Of a stretch of 64,000 bases of DNA, positions 1 to 9,194 are shown piece after piece. The stretch spans positions 1 to 64,000 of the forward strand of contig DATIIT010000021.1 of assembly GCA_035479375.1 (NCBI GenBank), given 5' to 3'. The notes under the pieces are model-generated. The model worked only from the letters and a program-made list of their open reading frames with translations. It was not told where the DNA came from and did not search any database. This DNA is from PMNU01 sp035479375 (lineage in GTDB: Bacteria; Patescibacteriota; Saccharimonadia; Saccharimonadales; UBA4665). Positions within the stretch are counted from its first letter, which is position 1; each line of letters begins with the position of its first letter. The translations under genes were made by a program, and so were the position numbers.

Positions 1-146
1 GTTATCCCTCACTTTGGGGTACGTTCCTACGTGTTACTCAGCCGTCCGCCGCTCGTGTACTCCCGAAGGAGCCTTACCGCTCGACTTGCATGTATTAGGC
101 ACGCCGCCAGCGCTCATCCTGAGCCAGGATCAAACTCTCCAAAAAA
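1..146 (-). rRNA. rrs: 16S ribosomal RNA, 5' end (partial)
   Basis: Read on the minus strand, the stretch contains the universal bacterial 16S start around GAGTTTGATCCTGGCTCAG (about 118-137), followed by the GCGCTGGCGGC and ACATGCAAGTCGAGCG blocks and the GGCGGACGGCTGAGTAACAC block. The gene runs off the left edge, so only about 146 nt of the 5' domain are present. The exact mature 5' end is estimated. The CTGAGTAACACGTAGGAACG stretch looks like Saccharibacteria, but this is recognition by eye and not an alignment. Confidence 0.95.
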
Positions 147-301
147 AGAATTTGTTCTCTGATTCAATCGAGTGTTCTTGGCCCGAAGGCCGCGAACGCT
201 GACTTCATAAACAAATCAAATGAATTGACGTTGAATTGCACTATTCAATTTTTAACGTTCCTCAGAGAGACTCATAGAAAGACCTCTAAATAACTGCAAG
301 T

Positions 302-331
302 ATAGTACGTTAAACCATAGGTGTATGTCAA
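302..331 (-). promoter_or_regulatory. rRNA operon promoter
   Basis: On the minus strand a consensus -35 TTGACA (326-331) is followed after 18 nt by TACTAT (302-307), giving a predicted start near 295 and a leader of about 150 nt before 16S. The flanks are AT-rich compared with the rest of the window, as expected for a strong rRNA promoter. It lies just past the gyrA stop, so the rRNA operon is transcribed in the same direction as gyrBA but has its own promoter. Confidence 0.75.
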
Positions 332-380
332 GATAGAATATGGCAGCTAAAGTAGTAATTGTTACAGCAGGTTTACGCTG

Positions 381-2933
381 TTACTGGGCGACTTGTTCGT
401 CTTCTGGCTCTTCGCCGTCGTCGATCGCGGCGTCAACGAGCGCCAGGGAGACTACTTCGTCGCCGTTGTTGAGACGCATAATGCGTACGCCTTGGGTAGC
501 GCGGCCAAGCTCAGGAATGTCCTTCAGCCCAAGCCGGATAGCCTGCCCTTGCGACGACACAATGATCACTTCTTGCGATTCGTCCCCGCCCAGCGACTTC
601 ACGCCAATGAGCTTGCCTGTCTTGCTGTTGACTACCGCCGAACGGATGCCGACGCCACCGCGGGCATGCGGCGTAAACTGCGCCACCTTGGTGCGCTTGC
701 CGTAGCCGGCCTGGCTGATCACAAAGATGCTTGAACCCTCTTCGACAATGTCCATGCCAATGACTTGGTCGCTCGGGCGCAAACGGATGCCGCGTACCCC
801 GCGCGAGACGCGCCCCATAGGCCGCACGTCTTTCTCATGGAAGCGGATAGCCTGGCCTTGTGAGGTAGAAATGACCACCTCGTTGTCGCCGTTTGTGAGG
901 CGGATCCACTTGAGTTCGTCACCAGCGTCAAGGTTGATGGTAATCAGCCCGTTGCTGCGCACGTTCTGGTACTGCTCAAACGGTGTCTTTTTGACTACGC
1001 CGCGCATGGTGCACATCATGAGGTTGGCAGCCTTGTGCTCCTTGCTGATGTTAATGACGGCGCTCACCATTTCCTCGGGCTGCAGCTGCAGCAGGTTGAC
1101 GATAGCAATACCTTTGGCGCTCAGGCTGGCCATAGGCAGCTCGTAGGCCTTCAGACGGAAGACACGGCCCTTATTGGTAAAGAACAGTAGGAAGTCGTGT
1201 GTGCTGGCGTTTACCAAGTGCTCAATGACGTCTTCTTCGCGCGTGGTCATGCCGCGCCGCCCCTTGCCGCCCCGGCCTTGGCGCTTGTATTCGGCGATTG
1301 GGCTGCGCTTGATGTAATTAGCGCTGGTGAGCGTCACCACCACTTGCTCATCCGGCACCAAGTCTTCGTCGCTCATGCGGTCAAGCTCTTGCGGCACCAC
1401 CTTAGTGCGGCGCTCGTCCCCGTACTGCTGCTTGAGTTCCAGGTATTCGCCGCGGATGATCTTCAGGATTTCTTTCTCATCCGCCAGGATGGCCTCCAGG
1501 CGTGCAATGGTCTTCAAGAGTTCGGCCAGCTCATCTTCGATCTTCTTACGCTCCAGGCCGGCCAGGGTACGCAGCTGCATGGCCAAGATGGCGCGGGCTT
1601 GGATTTCGCTCAGGCCAAATTTGGCCATGAGGTTCTTCTGCGCTTCTTCGGTGGTCTCGCTGGCGCGGATGACGGCAATGACTTCGTCGATGTGGTCGAG
1701 GGCGATCTTCAGCCCTTCCAAGATGTGCGCGCGCTCCTTGGCCTTGCGCAGCTCAAATTCAGTGCGGCGGCGCACCACCACTTGGCGGTGCTTAATGTGC
1801 TCTTGCAGGATGTCCTGCAGGCCGAGCACGCGCGGCTGGATGCCGTCGATGAGCGCCATCATGTTGAAGTGGAACGAGGTTTGCAGCGGCGTCAGCTTGT
1901 ACAGCTGGTTGAGCAGCTTCTTGGGGTAGGCGTCTTTTTTAAGGTCAATCACAATGCGCACTGCGCCGCGTGCAGACTCGTCGCGCAGGTCGCTGATGCC
2001 AACGATTTTCTTCTCTTTGTAGAGGTCAGCGATCTTTTCGATGAAGCTGGCCTTATTGAGCCCGTATGGGATCTCGGTGATGATAATCTGGTGGCGCCCC
2101 TTCTTGTTCTCTTGGATGTCGGCCACACCGCGCACTACCACGCCACCGCGCCCCACGGCGTACGCCTGGCGCATGGAATTCTTGCCAAAAACGATGCCGC
2201 CGGTTGGGAAGTCTGGGCCTTTGATGTACTCCAGTAGGTCGTCCAGGTTGGCGTCAGGGTGGTCAATGAGGTGTACAGTGGCGTCTACCAGCTCACCGAG
2301 GTTATGCGGCGGGATGTTCGTTGCCATTCCTACAGCAATACCTAGTTGTCCGTTTAACAACAGGTTGGGTAACTTGGCTGGGAGCACGGTGGGTTCTTGG
2401 GTGGTGCCGTCGTAGTTGTCGCGGAAGTCCACAGTGTCTTTGTCGATGTCAGCCAGTAGCTCATCGGCCAGGCGGTGCATCTTGGCTTCGGTGTAGCGCA
2501 TAGCAGCGGGCGGGTCGCCGTCCATGGAGCCAAAGTTCCCCTGCCCATTCACCAGCATGTAGCGTAAGCTCCAGGGTTGCGCCATGCGCACCAAGGCGTC
2601 ATAGATAGACGAGTCGCCATGGGGGTGGTACTTACCCATGACCGCACCAACGACGTTGGCGCTCTTGCGGTGGCGCGCGCTGGAGCGCAGCCCGTCTTGG
2701 TTCATGCTGTACATGATGCGGCGGTGCACTGGTTTCATGCCGTCACGGACGTCCGGCAACGCGCGGTCGATGATAACGCTCATGGAGTACCGGAGGTAGC
2801 TGTCCTCCATAACGTTCTCAACGGTGCGTAGCTCCACGGTGCGGGAGTGGGTCTGCACGGGTTCAAGTACCTCGCCTTCCAGCGGCGCCTGGTTTTCCAT
2901 AGAAGTGTCTTCGGTGTTGTCTTGCGGCTCCAT
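381..2933 (-). CDS. gyrA: DNA gyrase subunit A
   Basis: 850 residues, type IIA topoisomerase subunit that cuts and rejoins DNA during ATP-driven negative supercoiling. The catalytic tyrosine is in AAMRYTE (Tyr147). The quinolone-resistance region reads HGDSSIYDALVRM with Ser108 and Asp112, the susceptible-type residues. The C-terminal beta-pinwheel carries QGRGGKG near residue 550-560, a one-residue variant of the GyrA box QRRGGKG, which favours GyrA over ParC. The N-terminus has an acidic extension of about 30 residues and the C-terminus an acidic tail. The start follows the gyrB stop by 1 nt, so the two are translationally coupled in one operon. Confidence 0.97.
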   Translation of the reverse strand: MEPQDNTEDTSMENQAPLEGEVLEPVQTHSRTVELRTVENVMEDSYLRYSMSVIIDRALPDVRDGMKPVHRRIMYSMNQDGLRSSARHRKSANVVGAVMGKYHPHGDSSIYDALVRMAQPWSLRYMLVNGQGNFGSMDGDPPAAMRYTEAKMHRLADELLADIDKDTVDFRDNYDGTTQEPTVLPAKLPNLLLNGQLGIAVGMATNIPPHNLGELVDATVHLIDHPDANLDDLLEYIKGPDFPTGGIVFGKNSMRQAYAVGRGGVVVRGVADIQENKKGRHQIIITEIPYGLNKASFIEKIADLYKEKKIVGISDLRDESARGAVRIVIDLKKDAYPKKLLNQLYKLTPLQTSFHFNMMALIDGIQPRVLGLQDILQEHIKHRQVVVRRRTEFELRKAKERAHILEGLKIALDHIDEVIAVIRASETTEEAQKNLMAKFGLSEIQARAILAMQLRTLAGLERKKIEDELAELLKTIARLEAILADEKEILKIIRGEYLELKQQYGDERRTKVVPQELDRMSDEDLVPDEQVVVTLTSANYIKRSPIAEYKRQGRGGKGRRGMTTREEDVIEHLVNASTHDFLLFFTNKGRVFRLKAYELPMASLSAKGIAIVNLLQLQPEEMVSAVINISKEHKAANLMMCTMRGVVKKTPFEQYQNVRSNGLITINLDAGDELKWIRLTNGDNEVVISTSQGQAIRFHEKDVRPMGRVSRGVRGIRLRPSDQVIGMDIVEEGSSIFVISQAGYGKRTKVAQFTPHARGGVGIRSAVVNSKTGKLIGVKSLGGDESQEVIIVSSQGQAIRLGLKDIPELGRATQGVRIMRLNNGDEVVSLALVDAAIDDGEEPEDEQVAQ

Positions 2934-2934
2934 G

Positions 2935-4905
2935 CTAAATGTCCAAATCCTTCACAAATTTCGCGTTGGTCTGAATGAAGTTCTTGCGCAGCTCTACCTC
3001 AGTGCCCATCAGTTTGTTAAAGATAGCGTCGGCTTTCTCGGCGTCGGCCACCTTTACCTGGACGAGCACGCGGCGCTCCGGGTTCATGGTGGTCTCAAAC
3101 AGCTGCTCGGCGTCCATCTCGCCCAAGCCCTTGTAGCGCTTTTGCTCGATGAAGCCAGCCTGGTGCAGGCGGTCGTCGTCCTTGCCTACCTTGAGGCCTT
3201 CCTCGCGGCGCCGGGCGATAGTTTGGTCGAGCACCTTCTCCAGCTCGTCTTCGTCATATATAAAGACGCTGTTTTTGCGGCCAGGCTTCACCAGTTCAAA
3301 TAGGGGCGGCTTAGCCAGGTACACGTGGCCGCCATCCACAACCGGCTTCATAAAGCGGAAGAAGAACGTAAGCAGCAGCGTACTAATGTGTGAGCCATCA
3401 ACATCGGCGTCGGTCATGATGATAATGCGGTGGTAGCGCAAGCCGTCCAGGGAGAACGAGTCTTCAATGCCCACGCCAAGCGCCTTAATGAGGTTGAGGA
3501 TTTCGTTGTTGGCCAGCATTTTGTCCAGGCGAGCGCGCTCTACATTTAACACCTTGCCACGGAGCGGCAGGATGGCCTGCGTCTTGCTGTCGCGGCCAGA
3601 CTTGGCCGAACCACCGGCCGAGTCGCCCTCTACCAGGTAAATCTCTGATGATGCCGGGTCTTTGCTGCTGCAGTCGGCCAGCTTGCCGGGCATGCTGGCA
3701 CCTTCCAGCACCCCTTTGCGGATAATATTCTCGCGCGCGGCGCGGGCAGCCTTGCGGGCGCGGGCAGCCAACAGCGCCTTGCCAACGATCTTCTTGGCGA
3801 TGGCCGGATGCTCTTCCAGATAATAGTTGAAGTACTCGGTCATGACCTGCTCAACGTACCCGCGAATTTCCGGGTTGCCTAGCTTGTTCTTGGTCTGGCC
3901 CTCAAACTGCGGGTCGGGCAGCTTCACCAAAATAATAGCCGTTAGGCCCTCGCGGCAGTCTTCACCGGTAAGGTTCTCTTCCTTTTCTTTCAGCAGGCCG
4001 GCCTTACGGGCGTAGTCGTTCACCACGCGCGTCAGTGCCGAGCGGAACCCGGTGAGGTGCGTGCCGCCATCGGGGTTAAAGACGTTGTTGGCGAACTGTT
4101 TGATGGTCTCGGTGTAGTTGTCGGCGTATTGGGCGGCGATCTCCACCTGCACCTCTTCTACCTGTTTGTCGACGTAAAAAACATCTTCGTCAACTACTTC
4201 GCGACCCTGGTTGAGGTGTTTTACATAGGACTGTATACCACCCTCGAAATAAAAGCTGTACCTATTTCCTGTACGCTCATCCTGTAAAGCTGTCCTGACG
4301 CCTTTTGTGAGATATGCTTGGTGGCGCAGGCGGTCGAGGATAGTGTCGTAGTTGAACTTCACGGTTTCAAAAATAGTGGCGTCCGGGTAAAAAGTAATCT
4401 CGGTGCCGGTCTCGGTGCTCTTGCCCACTACCTTGAGGTCACCCTGCGGCACGCCAGCGGCATACTCCTGGTAGAATTCCTTGCCGTCCCGCCGCACAGT
4501 AATAAGTAAGCGTGAAGACAGCGCGTTGACCACACTGGAGCCCACACCGTGCAGGCCGCCAGAGACCTTGTAGCCACCACCACCAAACTTACCGCCGGCG
4601 TGCAAGACAGTAAGCACGGTTTCCACCGTGCTCTTGCCGGTCTTGGGGTGGATATCTGTGGGGATGCCGCGGCCGTTGTCAATAATCGTGACGCCGCCAT
4701 CGGCAAGCAAACGAACCGTTACGGCAGTGGCGTGCCCAGCTAACGCTTCGTCAATGCCATTGTCTACAAGCTCCCACACCAGGTGATGGAGGCCTTCAAT
4801 GCCCGTGCCCCCGATGTACATGCCAGGGCGCTTACGGACGGGCTCGAGCCCCTCAAGAACCTGAATTTGATCGGCCGAATAGTCGTTTGTTTTTGCCACT
4901 TCCAA
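2935..4905 (-). CDS. gyrB: DNA gyrase subunit B
   Basis: 656 residues, ATPase subunit of gyrase. The GHKL ATP-binding site is seen in ELVDNGIDEAL (about 45-55), DNGRGIPTDIHPKTGKS and GGLHGVGSSVVNALS. The TOPRIM domain follows with EGDSAGGSAKSGRD (about 425), the DADVDGSHI magnesium motif and the RYKGLGEMDAEQL motif near the C-terminus. Length is that of the short GyrB class without the extra E. coli insert. An AGAGGGTTATTGGA stretch just before the start gives a weak ribosome site. First gene of the gyrBA operon, downstream of a clear promoter. Confidence 0.97.
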   Translation of the reverse strand: MEVAKTNDYSADQIQVLEGLEPVRKRPGMYIGGTGIEGLHHLVWELVDNGIDEALAGHATAVTVRLLADGGVTIIDNGRGIPTDIHPKTGKSTVETVLTVLHAGGKFGGGGYKVSGGLHGVGSSVVNALSSRLLITVRRDGKEFYQEYAAGVPQGDLKVVGKSTETGTEITFYPDATIFETVKFNYDTILDRLRHQAYLTKGVRTALQDERTGNRYSFYFEGGIQSYVKHLNQGREVVDEDVFYVDKQVEEVQVEIAAQYADNYTETIKQFANNVFNPDGGTHLTGFRSALTRVVNDYARKAGLLKEKEENLTGEDCREGLTAIILVKLPDPQFEGQTKNKLGNPEIRGYVEQVMTEYFNYYLEEHPAIAKKIVGKALLAARARKAARAARENIIRKGVLEGASMPGKLADCSSKDPASSEIYLVEGDSAGGSAKSGRDSKTQAILPLRGKVLNVERARLDKMLANNEILNLIKALGVGIEDSFSLDGLRYHRIIIMTDADVDGSHISTLLLTFFFRFMKPVVDGGHVYLAKPPLFELVKPGRKNSVFIYDEDELEKVLDQTIARRREEGLKVGKDDDRLHQAGFIEQKRYKGLGEMDAEQLFETTMNPERRVLVQVKVADAEKADAIFNKLMGTEVELRKNFIQTNAKFVKDLDI

Positions 4906-4947
4906 TAACCCTCTCGAAATCAGTTACGGTGATCCCACTTACCCATT

Positions 4948-4976
4948 AGTATATGTCAGTATACAACAGATTGCAA
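4948..4976 (-). promoter_or_regulatory. gyrBA promoter
   Basis: Minus strand: -35 TTGCAA (4971-4976), 17-nt spacer, -10 TATACT (4948-4953). This predicts a leader of about 37 nt before the gyrB start at 4905. It sits in the 86-nt gap between gyrB and the upstream ATPase gene. Confidence 0.75.
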
Positions 4977-4991
4977 CTGAGGCAGCACCAC

Positions 4992-7970
4992 CTATTTGGA
5001 GTGGATGTTGCCCTCCTGGTCAATAAAGATGGTATCGCCGTGGGTAAGGCCTGCCGCGGGCGAGGCAGCTGCCGCGGGCGCAGTGGCCGTCACTACCGGC
5101 GCTGCCACTGCGGGGCTTGGAGGCGTCACAGCGGCCACAGGAGCTGCGGGAACGGGCATAGCGGGCTGCGGCATGGATTGGGGCGCTATGGGAGCAGCTG
5201 CAGGCGCTGGAGCGGCCGTTGCGGGCGGCGCGGCGCTAAATGGCGTCGCCGGCATAGGGCTGGAGGCCGGGGAGCCAAACGGAGCTTGGGCGGCAGCCCC
5301 TGCCCCTGGCTTCGCTTGGCCGGCCCAAGGAGACGGGCGCATAGTGAGCGGCCCGCTGCGCTTGGTCATCCATTCATCAAGGAATGAACGGTTGGCGGGC
5401 GGTGGCGCCGCCGGGCGGCCAGGGGCAGCTGCTGAGCCAAATGCCCCGGCGCCTGGCCCGCCAAACTGCGCGCCACTCATAGGAGCCGCGCCCTGGCCGA
5501 ACCCGCCGCGGGCAGATGGCGGTTCGGGGGCCTGTGTCGCCAAACGCCCAAAGATTTCCTTCTCTACAATGGCCTTCGGGCGGCCATATTTCACCGCGGC
5601 CAGCTGCTTCAAGGCCTCAGCGAGCTTGGGGTTTGGGTTCCCCAGGGGCGGCAGTGTCGCCATGCTAAACGGCAGCGTCGGGACGCCGCCAATCAAGGTG
5701 CGCACCGCCGCGTTATAGTTTGGCATGCGCAAAAGGTCGGTAGTGTCAAAGGCCGGGCGCATGCGCTTGGCAAGCGCCTCAGCGTCCTCGTCCTGGCCAA
5801 CACGGAAGGCCACAATTGTACCAATGTTACCGAAGACCGCGTCGCGGATCTCCTCGGTCAGCTGCGTCGTAAACTGGTTGGCCACAATCAAGTTCAGGTG
5901 ATACTTACGGGCCTCGCTCAAAATCGTGGCAAACGAATCCGTAGAAAAGTTCTGGAACTCGTCAACGTACAGGGCAAAATCCTTACGCTCGCTCTCTGGA
6001 ATGTTGGCGCGCGCCATAGCCGCGGCCTGGAACTTCATAACAAACACCATGCCCAGCAGCTTAGAGTTGAGCTCGCCAGTGCGGCCTTTACTCAAGTTAA
6101 CCAACAGGATCTTCTTATTGTCCATAATGTCGCGCAAATTAAATGCACTCTTCGTCTGGCCAATAATATTGCGCATCATTTCGTTAGAAAGGAAGGCACC
6201 AAACTTACTCACGAACCAGCTCACCACTTCACCAAATTCATTGGAGCGCTGCGACTGCGGCATTTCTTTTTGCCAAAATTCGAGCACGTTCGGGTCGCTC
6301 ACATATTGTAATTTTTGCTTCACATACTGTGGGTCGCGGAACAATTTTGGAATATCGATGAACGTACCACCGGCGGGGTCAGCCATAATAGCCAGTGCCG
6401 CGTTGCGGAAAAGGTGCTCATAACGCGGGCCCATGATTCCTTGGTGTTGTGGGTCATACAACTTGTAGAGCATGTTGAGCGCTTCCTGGATCAAAAAGTC
6501 CTTCTGCTCAGGCGTATTGAACTCGAACAAATTTAGGCCCATTGGGTAGTCCATGTCAGCCGGGCAGAAATAAATAATGTCCTCTGTGCGTTCGCGCGGC
6601 ACCATGGACAGCAGCTTTTCCACGGTGTCGCCGTGTGGGTCAACAAACGCAAAACCGTCGCCGTTCATCATGTCCTGCAGTGCCAGGTTCTCTAGGTACG
6701 TCGACTTACCGGTACCAGTCTGCCCAACCGTGTACATGTGGCGTTGGCGGTCGCCAATGGCTAGGCGGATCGGCTTTTTCACCCCGCGGAACAGGTTGTA
6801 GCCAAGCAATAACCCCTTCTCTGGCACGTTGCGCGGGCCATCCACCTGTTTCGAGTCCTGCCGCTCCAGCTGGGACGTTGGGATGGCGCGCTGGTCTGGG
6901 AAATGGAAAATTGTTGCCAGCTCCACCGCGTTCAAGACATTCTCTGTCTGCTTCTGCGGGAACATGCGCAATATATATGACGTGATGAACTCGTCCATGT
7001 CTTTGGCCTGCTCAAACTTAAAGCCATTCTTTCCCTGCGCGTCGAACAACGAGAACGCCGCCACCAAGTTATTCAGGATGGCCTGGGAACGGCTACTCAT
7101 ATTAGAAGACACGGCGACGCGGATCAGCACCTCATAACCAGGGTGGCGCGTTTTGTCCTCTATGGCGTCTAGCGTGGCTTGCTCAAGGCTGGAGAGCTCT
7201 TTCTTGTGGTCGCCCTTATCTTCTGGCGGCTTAACAAAGGCCATTGGCAGCTGCCTAATATAATGCCCGGAGAACCAGCCACCTTTTTTGCCATGCTCGC
7301 CTTTGCGCTTCTTGCCGGCGATCCCTAGGGCATTTTTGCGCCACACTGGGTTTGCCGGGCGCATCAACAGCTGGATGCCGGCGCCATCTTCTTTATCCAA
7401 GGTGGACATGGCGTTCAGGATGGCCTGCATGGCGTCACGCTTCAGGTCTTGGTAGGTGGCAATTGGGAAGGCGTACTCTTCTTTCAGCTCCAGCTCACCC
7501 CCGAGCGTGCCGCCCACTTTGCCAATAGGGCTAAAGATGTTGTGTTCCGGCACCTCTTCCAGGCGCGCGGCCGGGTAAGCGCTTACCACGGCCTGCTTTA
7601 TCAGCTCAGACAGCGCCAACGGCACCGCCGCATAGAAATGCACAAAACCCTTCGTGCCAATGATCTCAAACCCAAAATGGCGCTGGCCATATAGCCGCGC
7701 CTTGAAGCCCTTCTGAACCGAGCTGGAGATAATGTTATAGATGACCTGCGCTTTGGAGATGTTCTCGTCGACGAGGTCGCGGACGTCGCGGCCGGCGGCT
7801 TCAGTATCTTCGCTGGGCGGCGGCAAATGGATAAGCAGCGGCACCATTTTTAGGCCGCGCTCATAGTTTTTCTGCTCGCGGATGCGCTTACGCGCCTGCA
7901 AATAGATAACCGGCGCCGCAACCAGGGCAATTAACAGCAACGAGACAATGACAATAATAAGTAGCGTCAT
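4992..7970 (-). CDS. Membrane-anchored VirD4/HerA-type ATPase (T4SS-like DNA-binding domain)
   Basis: 992 residues. One transmembrane segment at residues 2-27, then a cytoplasmic region of about 380 residues without motifs I recognise, then a RecA-like ATPase with Walker A GQTGTGKSTYLENL (about 412-425) and Walker B FALYVDEFQNF (about 665-675), the order found in VirD4/TraG coupling proteins and HerA-type pumps. From about residue 815 the chain is low-complexity, rich in Ala, Pro and Gly, ending with a short ordered tail (HGDTIFIDQEGNIHS). Known relatives move DNA or protein through membranes. No relaxase or VirB genes are nearby, so the substrate is unknown. Its start overlaps the end of the upstream 139-codon gene by 4 nt. 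Confidence 0.8.
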   Translation of the reverse strand: MTLLIIVIVSLLLIALVAAPVIYLQARKRIREQKNYERGLKMVPLLIHLPPPSEDTEAAGRDVRDLVDENISKAQVIYNIISSSVQKGFKARLYGQRHFGFEIIGTKGFVHFYAAVPLALSELIKQAVVSAYPAARLEEVPEHNIFSPIGKVGGTLGGELELKEEYAFPIATYQDLKRDAMQAILNAMSTLDKEDGAGIQLLMRPANPVWRKNALGIAGKKRKGEHGKKGGWFSGHYIRQLPMAFVKPPEDKGDHKKELSSLEQATLDAIEDKTRHPGYEVLIRVAVSSNMSSRSQAILNNLVAAFSLFDAQGKNGFKFEQAKDMDEFITSYILRMFPQKQTENVLNAVELATIFHFPDQRAIPTSQLERQDSKQVDGPRNVPEKGLLLGYNLFRGVKKPIRLAIGDRQRHMYTVGQTGTGKSTYLENLALQDMMNGDGFAFVDPHGDTVEKLLSMVPRERTEDIIYFCPADMDYPMGLNLFEFNTPEQKDFLIQEALNMLYKLYDPQHQGIMGPRYEHLFRNAALAIMADPAGGTFIDIPKLFRDPQYVKQKLQYVSDPNVLEFWQKEMPQSQRSNEFGEVVSWFVSKFGAFLSNEMMRNIIGQTKSAFNLRDIMDNKKILLVNLSKGRTGELNSKLLGMVFVMKFQAAAMARANIPESERKDFALYVDEFQNFSTDSFATILSEARKYHLNLIVANQFTTQLTEEIRDAVFGNIGTIVAFRVGQDEDAEALAKRMRPAFDTTDLLRMPNYNAAVRTLIGGVPTLPFSMATLPPLGNPNPKLAEALKQLAAVKYGRPKAIVEKEIFGRLATQAPEPPSARGGFGQGAAPMSGAQFGGPGAGAFGSAAAPGRPAAPPPANRSFLDEWMTKRSGPLTMRPSPWAGQAKPGAGAAAQAPFGSPASSPMPATPFSAAPPATAAPAPAAAPIAPQSMPQPAMPVPAAPVAAVTPPSPAVAAPVVTATAPAAAASPAAGLTHGDTIFIDQEGNIHSK

Positions 7971-8386
7971 TTTTGGTCTTCGGCAACTTTAATTTGCTTG
8001 TTGTAGCGGATGCGTAAGTATTCGGCTTTTACTTTGCCCAGTTCTTTGCTCTCTACGTAAGGGTCGGCTTTTGTCTTTTCGACAATCGCTTTCGCCTTAT
8101 TGACCCACTCTTCATCAAGAGCGTCAGAGTCGTCGTCAGCCGATGCGGAACCGGCTGCCTGCACTGTAGTAGCCTGCGGCATAGCAGCAGTGGCAGGCGG
8201 GAGGGGGGCGGCTGGTGCTTGCGCCATTGGAGCCAATGGCGGCGCAGCGGACGGAAGCTGGGGTGCTTGCTCTGCCACAACAGAGGCCGCTTCCGGTGCC
8301 CAATGGGAGCCATGAGCGGCAGCGCCTTGTTCCGGTGAGGGCTGCGGCAAACCTAGACCTGGTGTAGTGCCAACGTGATGATCCAT
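7967..8386 (-). CDS. Conserved-looking small protein, partner of the ATPase gene
   Basis: 139 residues. The first 90 or so are Pro/Ala/Gln-rich and probably disordered. The last 50 (from DEEWVNKAKAIVEKTK) form a charged amphipathic helical domain ending in YNKQIKVAEDQK. The stop overlaps the start of the 992-residue ATPase by 4 nt (ATGA), so the two are translationally coupled and probably act together. The low-complexity composition matches the tail of the ATPase. A TATAAT lies 15 nt before the start. I do not recognise a family. Confidence 0.75.
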   Translation of the reverse strand: MDHHVGTTPGLGLPQPSPEQGAAAHGSHWAPEAASVVAEQAPQLPSAAPPLAPMAQAPAAPLPPATAAMPQATTVQAAGSASADDDSDALDEEWVNKAKAIVEKTKADPYVESKELGKVKAEYLRIRYNKQIKVAEDQK

Positions 8387-8459
8387 AGTCTTCTTACGTT
8401 GATTATACCAGATTCGTGGTGTTAAGGGCTACTATTCATTATCTGTTCCCTGCTTTCCT

Positions 8460-8798
8460 TTACTCGCTCTGGCGGCCAGTTATCCGGGATAAATAAAAAT
8501 GCGTTATGGCAAATAACGTCAGGATCGTTAAAAGGTCGCGGACGGTGAGCTGCCCGAGCGCCTGGAGTACCAGGACGAGCATCGGCAAAGACGTGGCCAT
8601 TAAACCAAGCCGCAGGCTTTTCCCCGCAGCCATGCCACGCCAGCGGAAAAGGCCAACAAAAAGCGTCAAAAGAAGCGTGCACATGAGTACAAAAGGTATG
8701 GCAAGAACCGGCCCGGGCAGTCTGCCAGGGTCGGTTGTTATGAACAGCACGAGCAAGCCAATCGTACATGCAATGATGAGCTTACTGCTGCGGTTCAC
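8460..8798 (-). CDS. Small integral membrane protein, unknown function
   Basis: 112 residues starting at a GTG preceded by an AGGGGAG Shine-Dalgarno about 8 nt upstream. Four hydrophobic stretches (about 7-21, 29-50, 62-82 and 87-105) suggest four transmembrane helices with short loops. No catalytic motif is visible. It lies 37 nt downstream of the terminator-like hairpin that ends the structured RNA on the same strand, so its expression could depend on read-through of that element. Confidence 0.65.
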   Translation of the reverse strand: MNRSSKLIIACTIGLLVLFITTDPGRLPGPVLAIPFVLMCTLLLTLFVGLFRWRGMAAGKSLRLGLMATSLPMLVLVLQALGQLTVRDLLTILTLFAITHFYLSRITGRQSE

Positions 8799-8834
8799 TT
8801 GTTTTCTCCCCTTCCGGCCAGCCCGCGCTGACTA

Positions 8835-9030
8835 CAAAATACTGCGGGGCAAGCCACGCAGTACACGCTTAGAGGTTTCTTGGAGCCGCGGGTAGTAAAT
8901 CCGCCCGTTATAAAACTGTATGGCGCTTACTACCCAATCGGCTTCGACTGACCGCTCTTGCAACCTTTAGGGTTACGAAGAGCGATGGATTTTGTGTTTG
9001 TTTTTGTAAGTTTTTGTTTTTGACTTACTA
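8835..9030 (-). ncRNA. Candidate structured small RNA or attenuator leader, minus strand
   Basis: A promoter at 9037-9065 predicts a transcript of about 195 nt. It would fold into a 6-bp hairpin (GTAAGT/ACTTAC, 9006-9028) in an A-rich segment, a composite hairpin (CGCTCTT/AAGAGCG plus AACC/GGTT, 8953-8984), a 9-bp stem closed by GGGTAGTAA/TTACTACCC (8890-8935) with an inner CGCC/GGCG pairing, and a terminal hairpin TACTGCG/CGCAGTA (8840-8863) followed by TTTTG. The design is either a free-standing RNA or a regulatory leader for the membrane protein gene that begins at 8798. No hallmark of tmRNA, SRP RNA or 6S RNA was found. Confidence 0.5.
8836..8863 (-). terminator. Intrinsic terminator of the minus-strand small RNA
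   Basis: Minus strand: 7-bp perfect stem TACTGCG/CGCAGTA with a 10-nt loop, then TTTTG. The U-run is short, so termination may be partial, which would suit an attenuator. Confidence 0.5.
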
Positions 9031-9036
9031 ACTAGA

Positions 9037-9065
9037 AGTCTACTACAAACAGACCAAAAAGTCAA
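9037..9065 (-). promoter_or_regulatory. Promoter of the minus-strand small RNA
   Basis: Minus strand: -35 TTGACT (9060-9065), 17-nt spacer, -10 TAGACT (9037-9042). It diverges from the plus-strand promoter at 9195-9223, with about 130 nt between them. Confidence 0.6.
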
Positions 9066-9194
9066 CCTGGTTATGCTTGCCCCGGGCGCCCTGCCACCCG
9101 GCCGATCCGGCACTATGTACGGCGGCCCAGCCACCCAGAATTTGGGCGGCAAAAAGTTATGCACAGGTTTGTGAAAAACTAAACATAATTGTTA

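Noticed and set aside
1197..2237. Long open frame on the plus strand opposite gyrA
   Set aside because: It is antisense to a certain gyrA gene, has biased His/Gln/Val composition typical of reversed GC-rich codons and no ribosome site.
8422..8769. Alternative minus-strand frame overlapping the 112-residue membrane protein
   Set aside because: The chosen frame has a good Shine-Dalgarno and clean transmembrane pattern; the alternative has neither.
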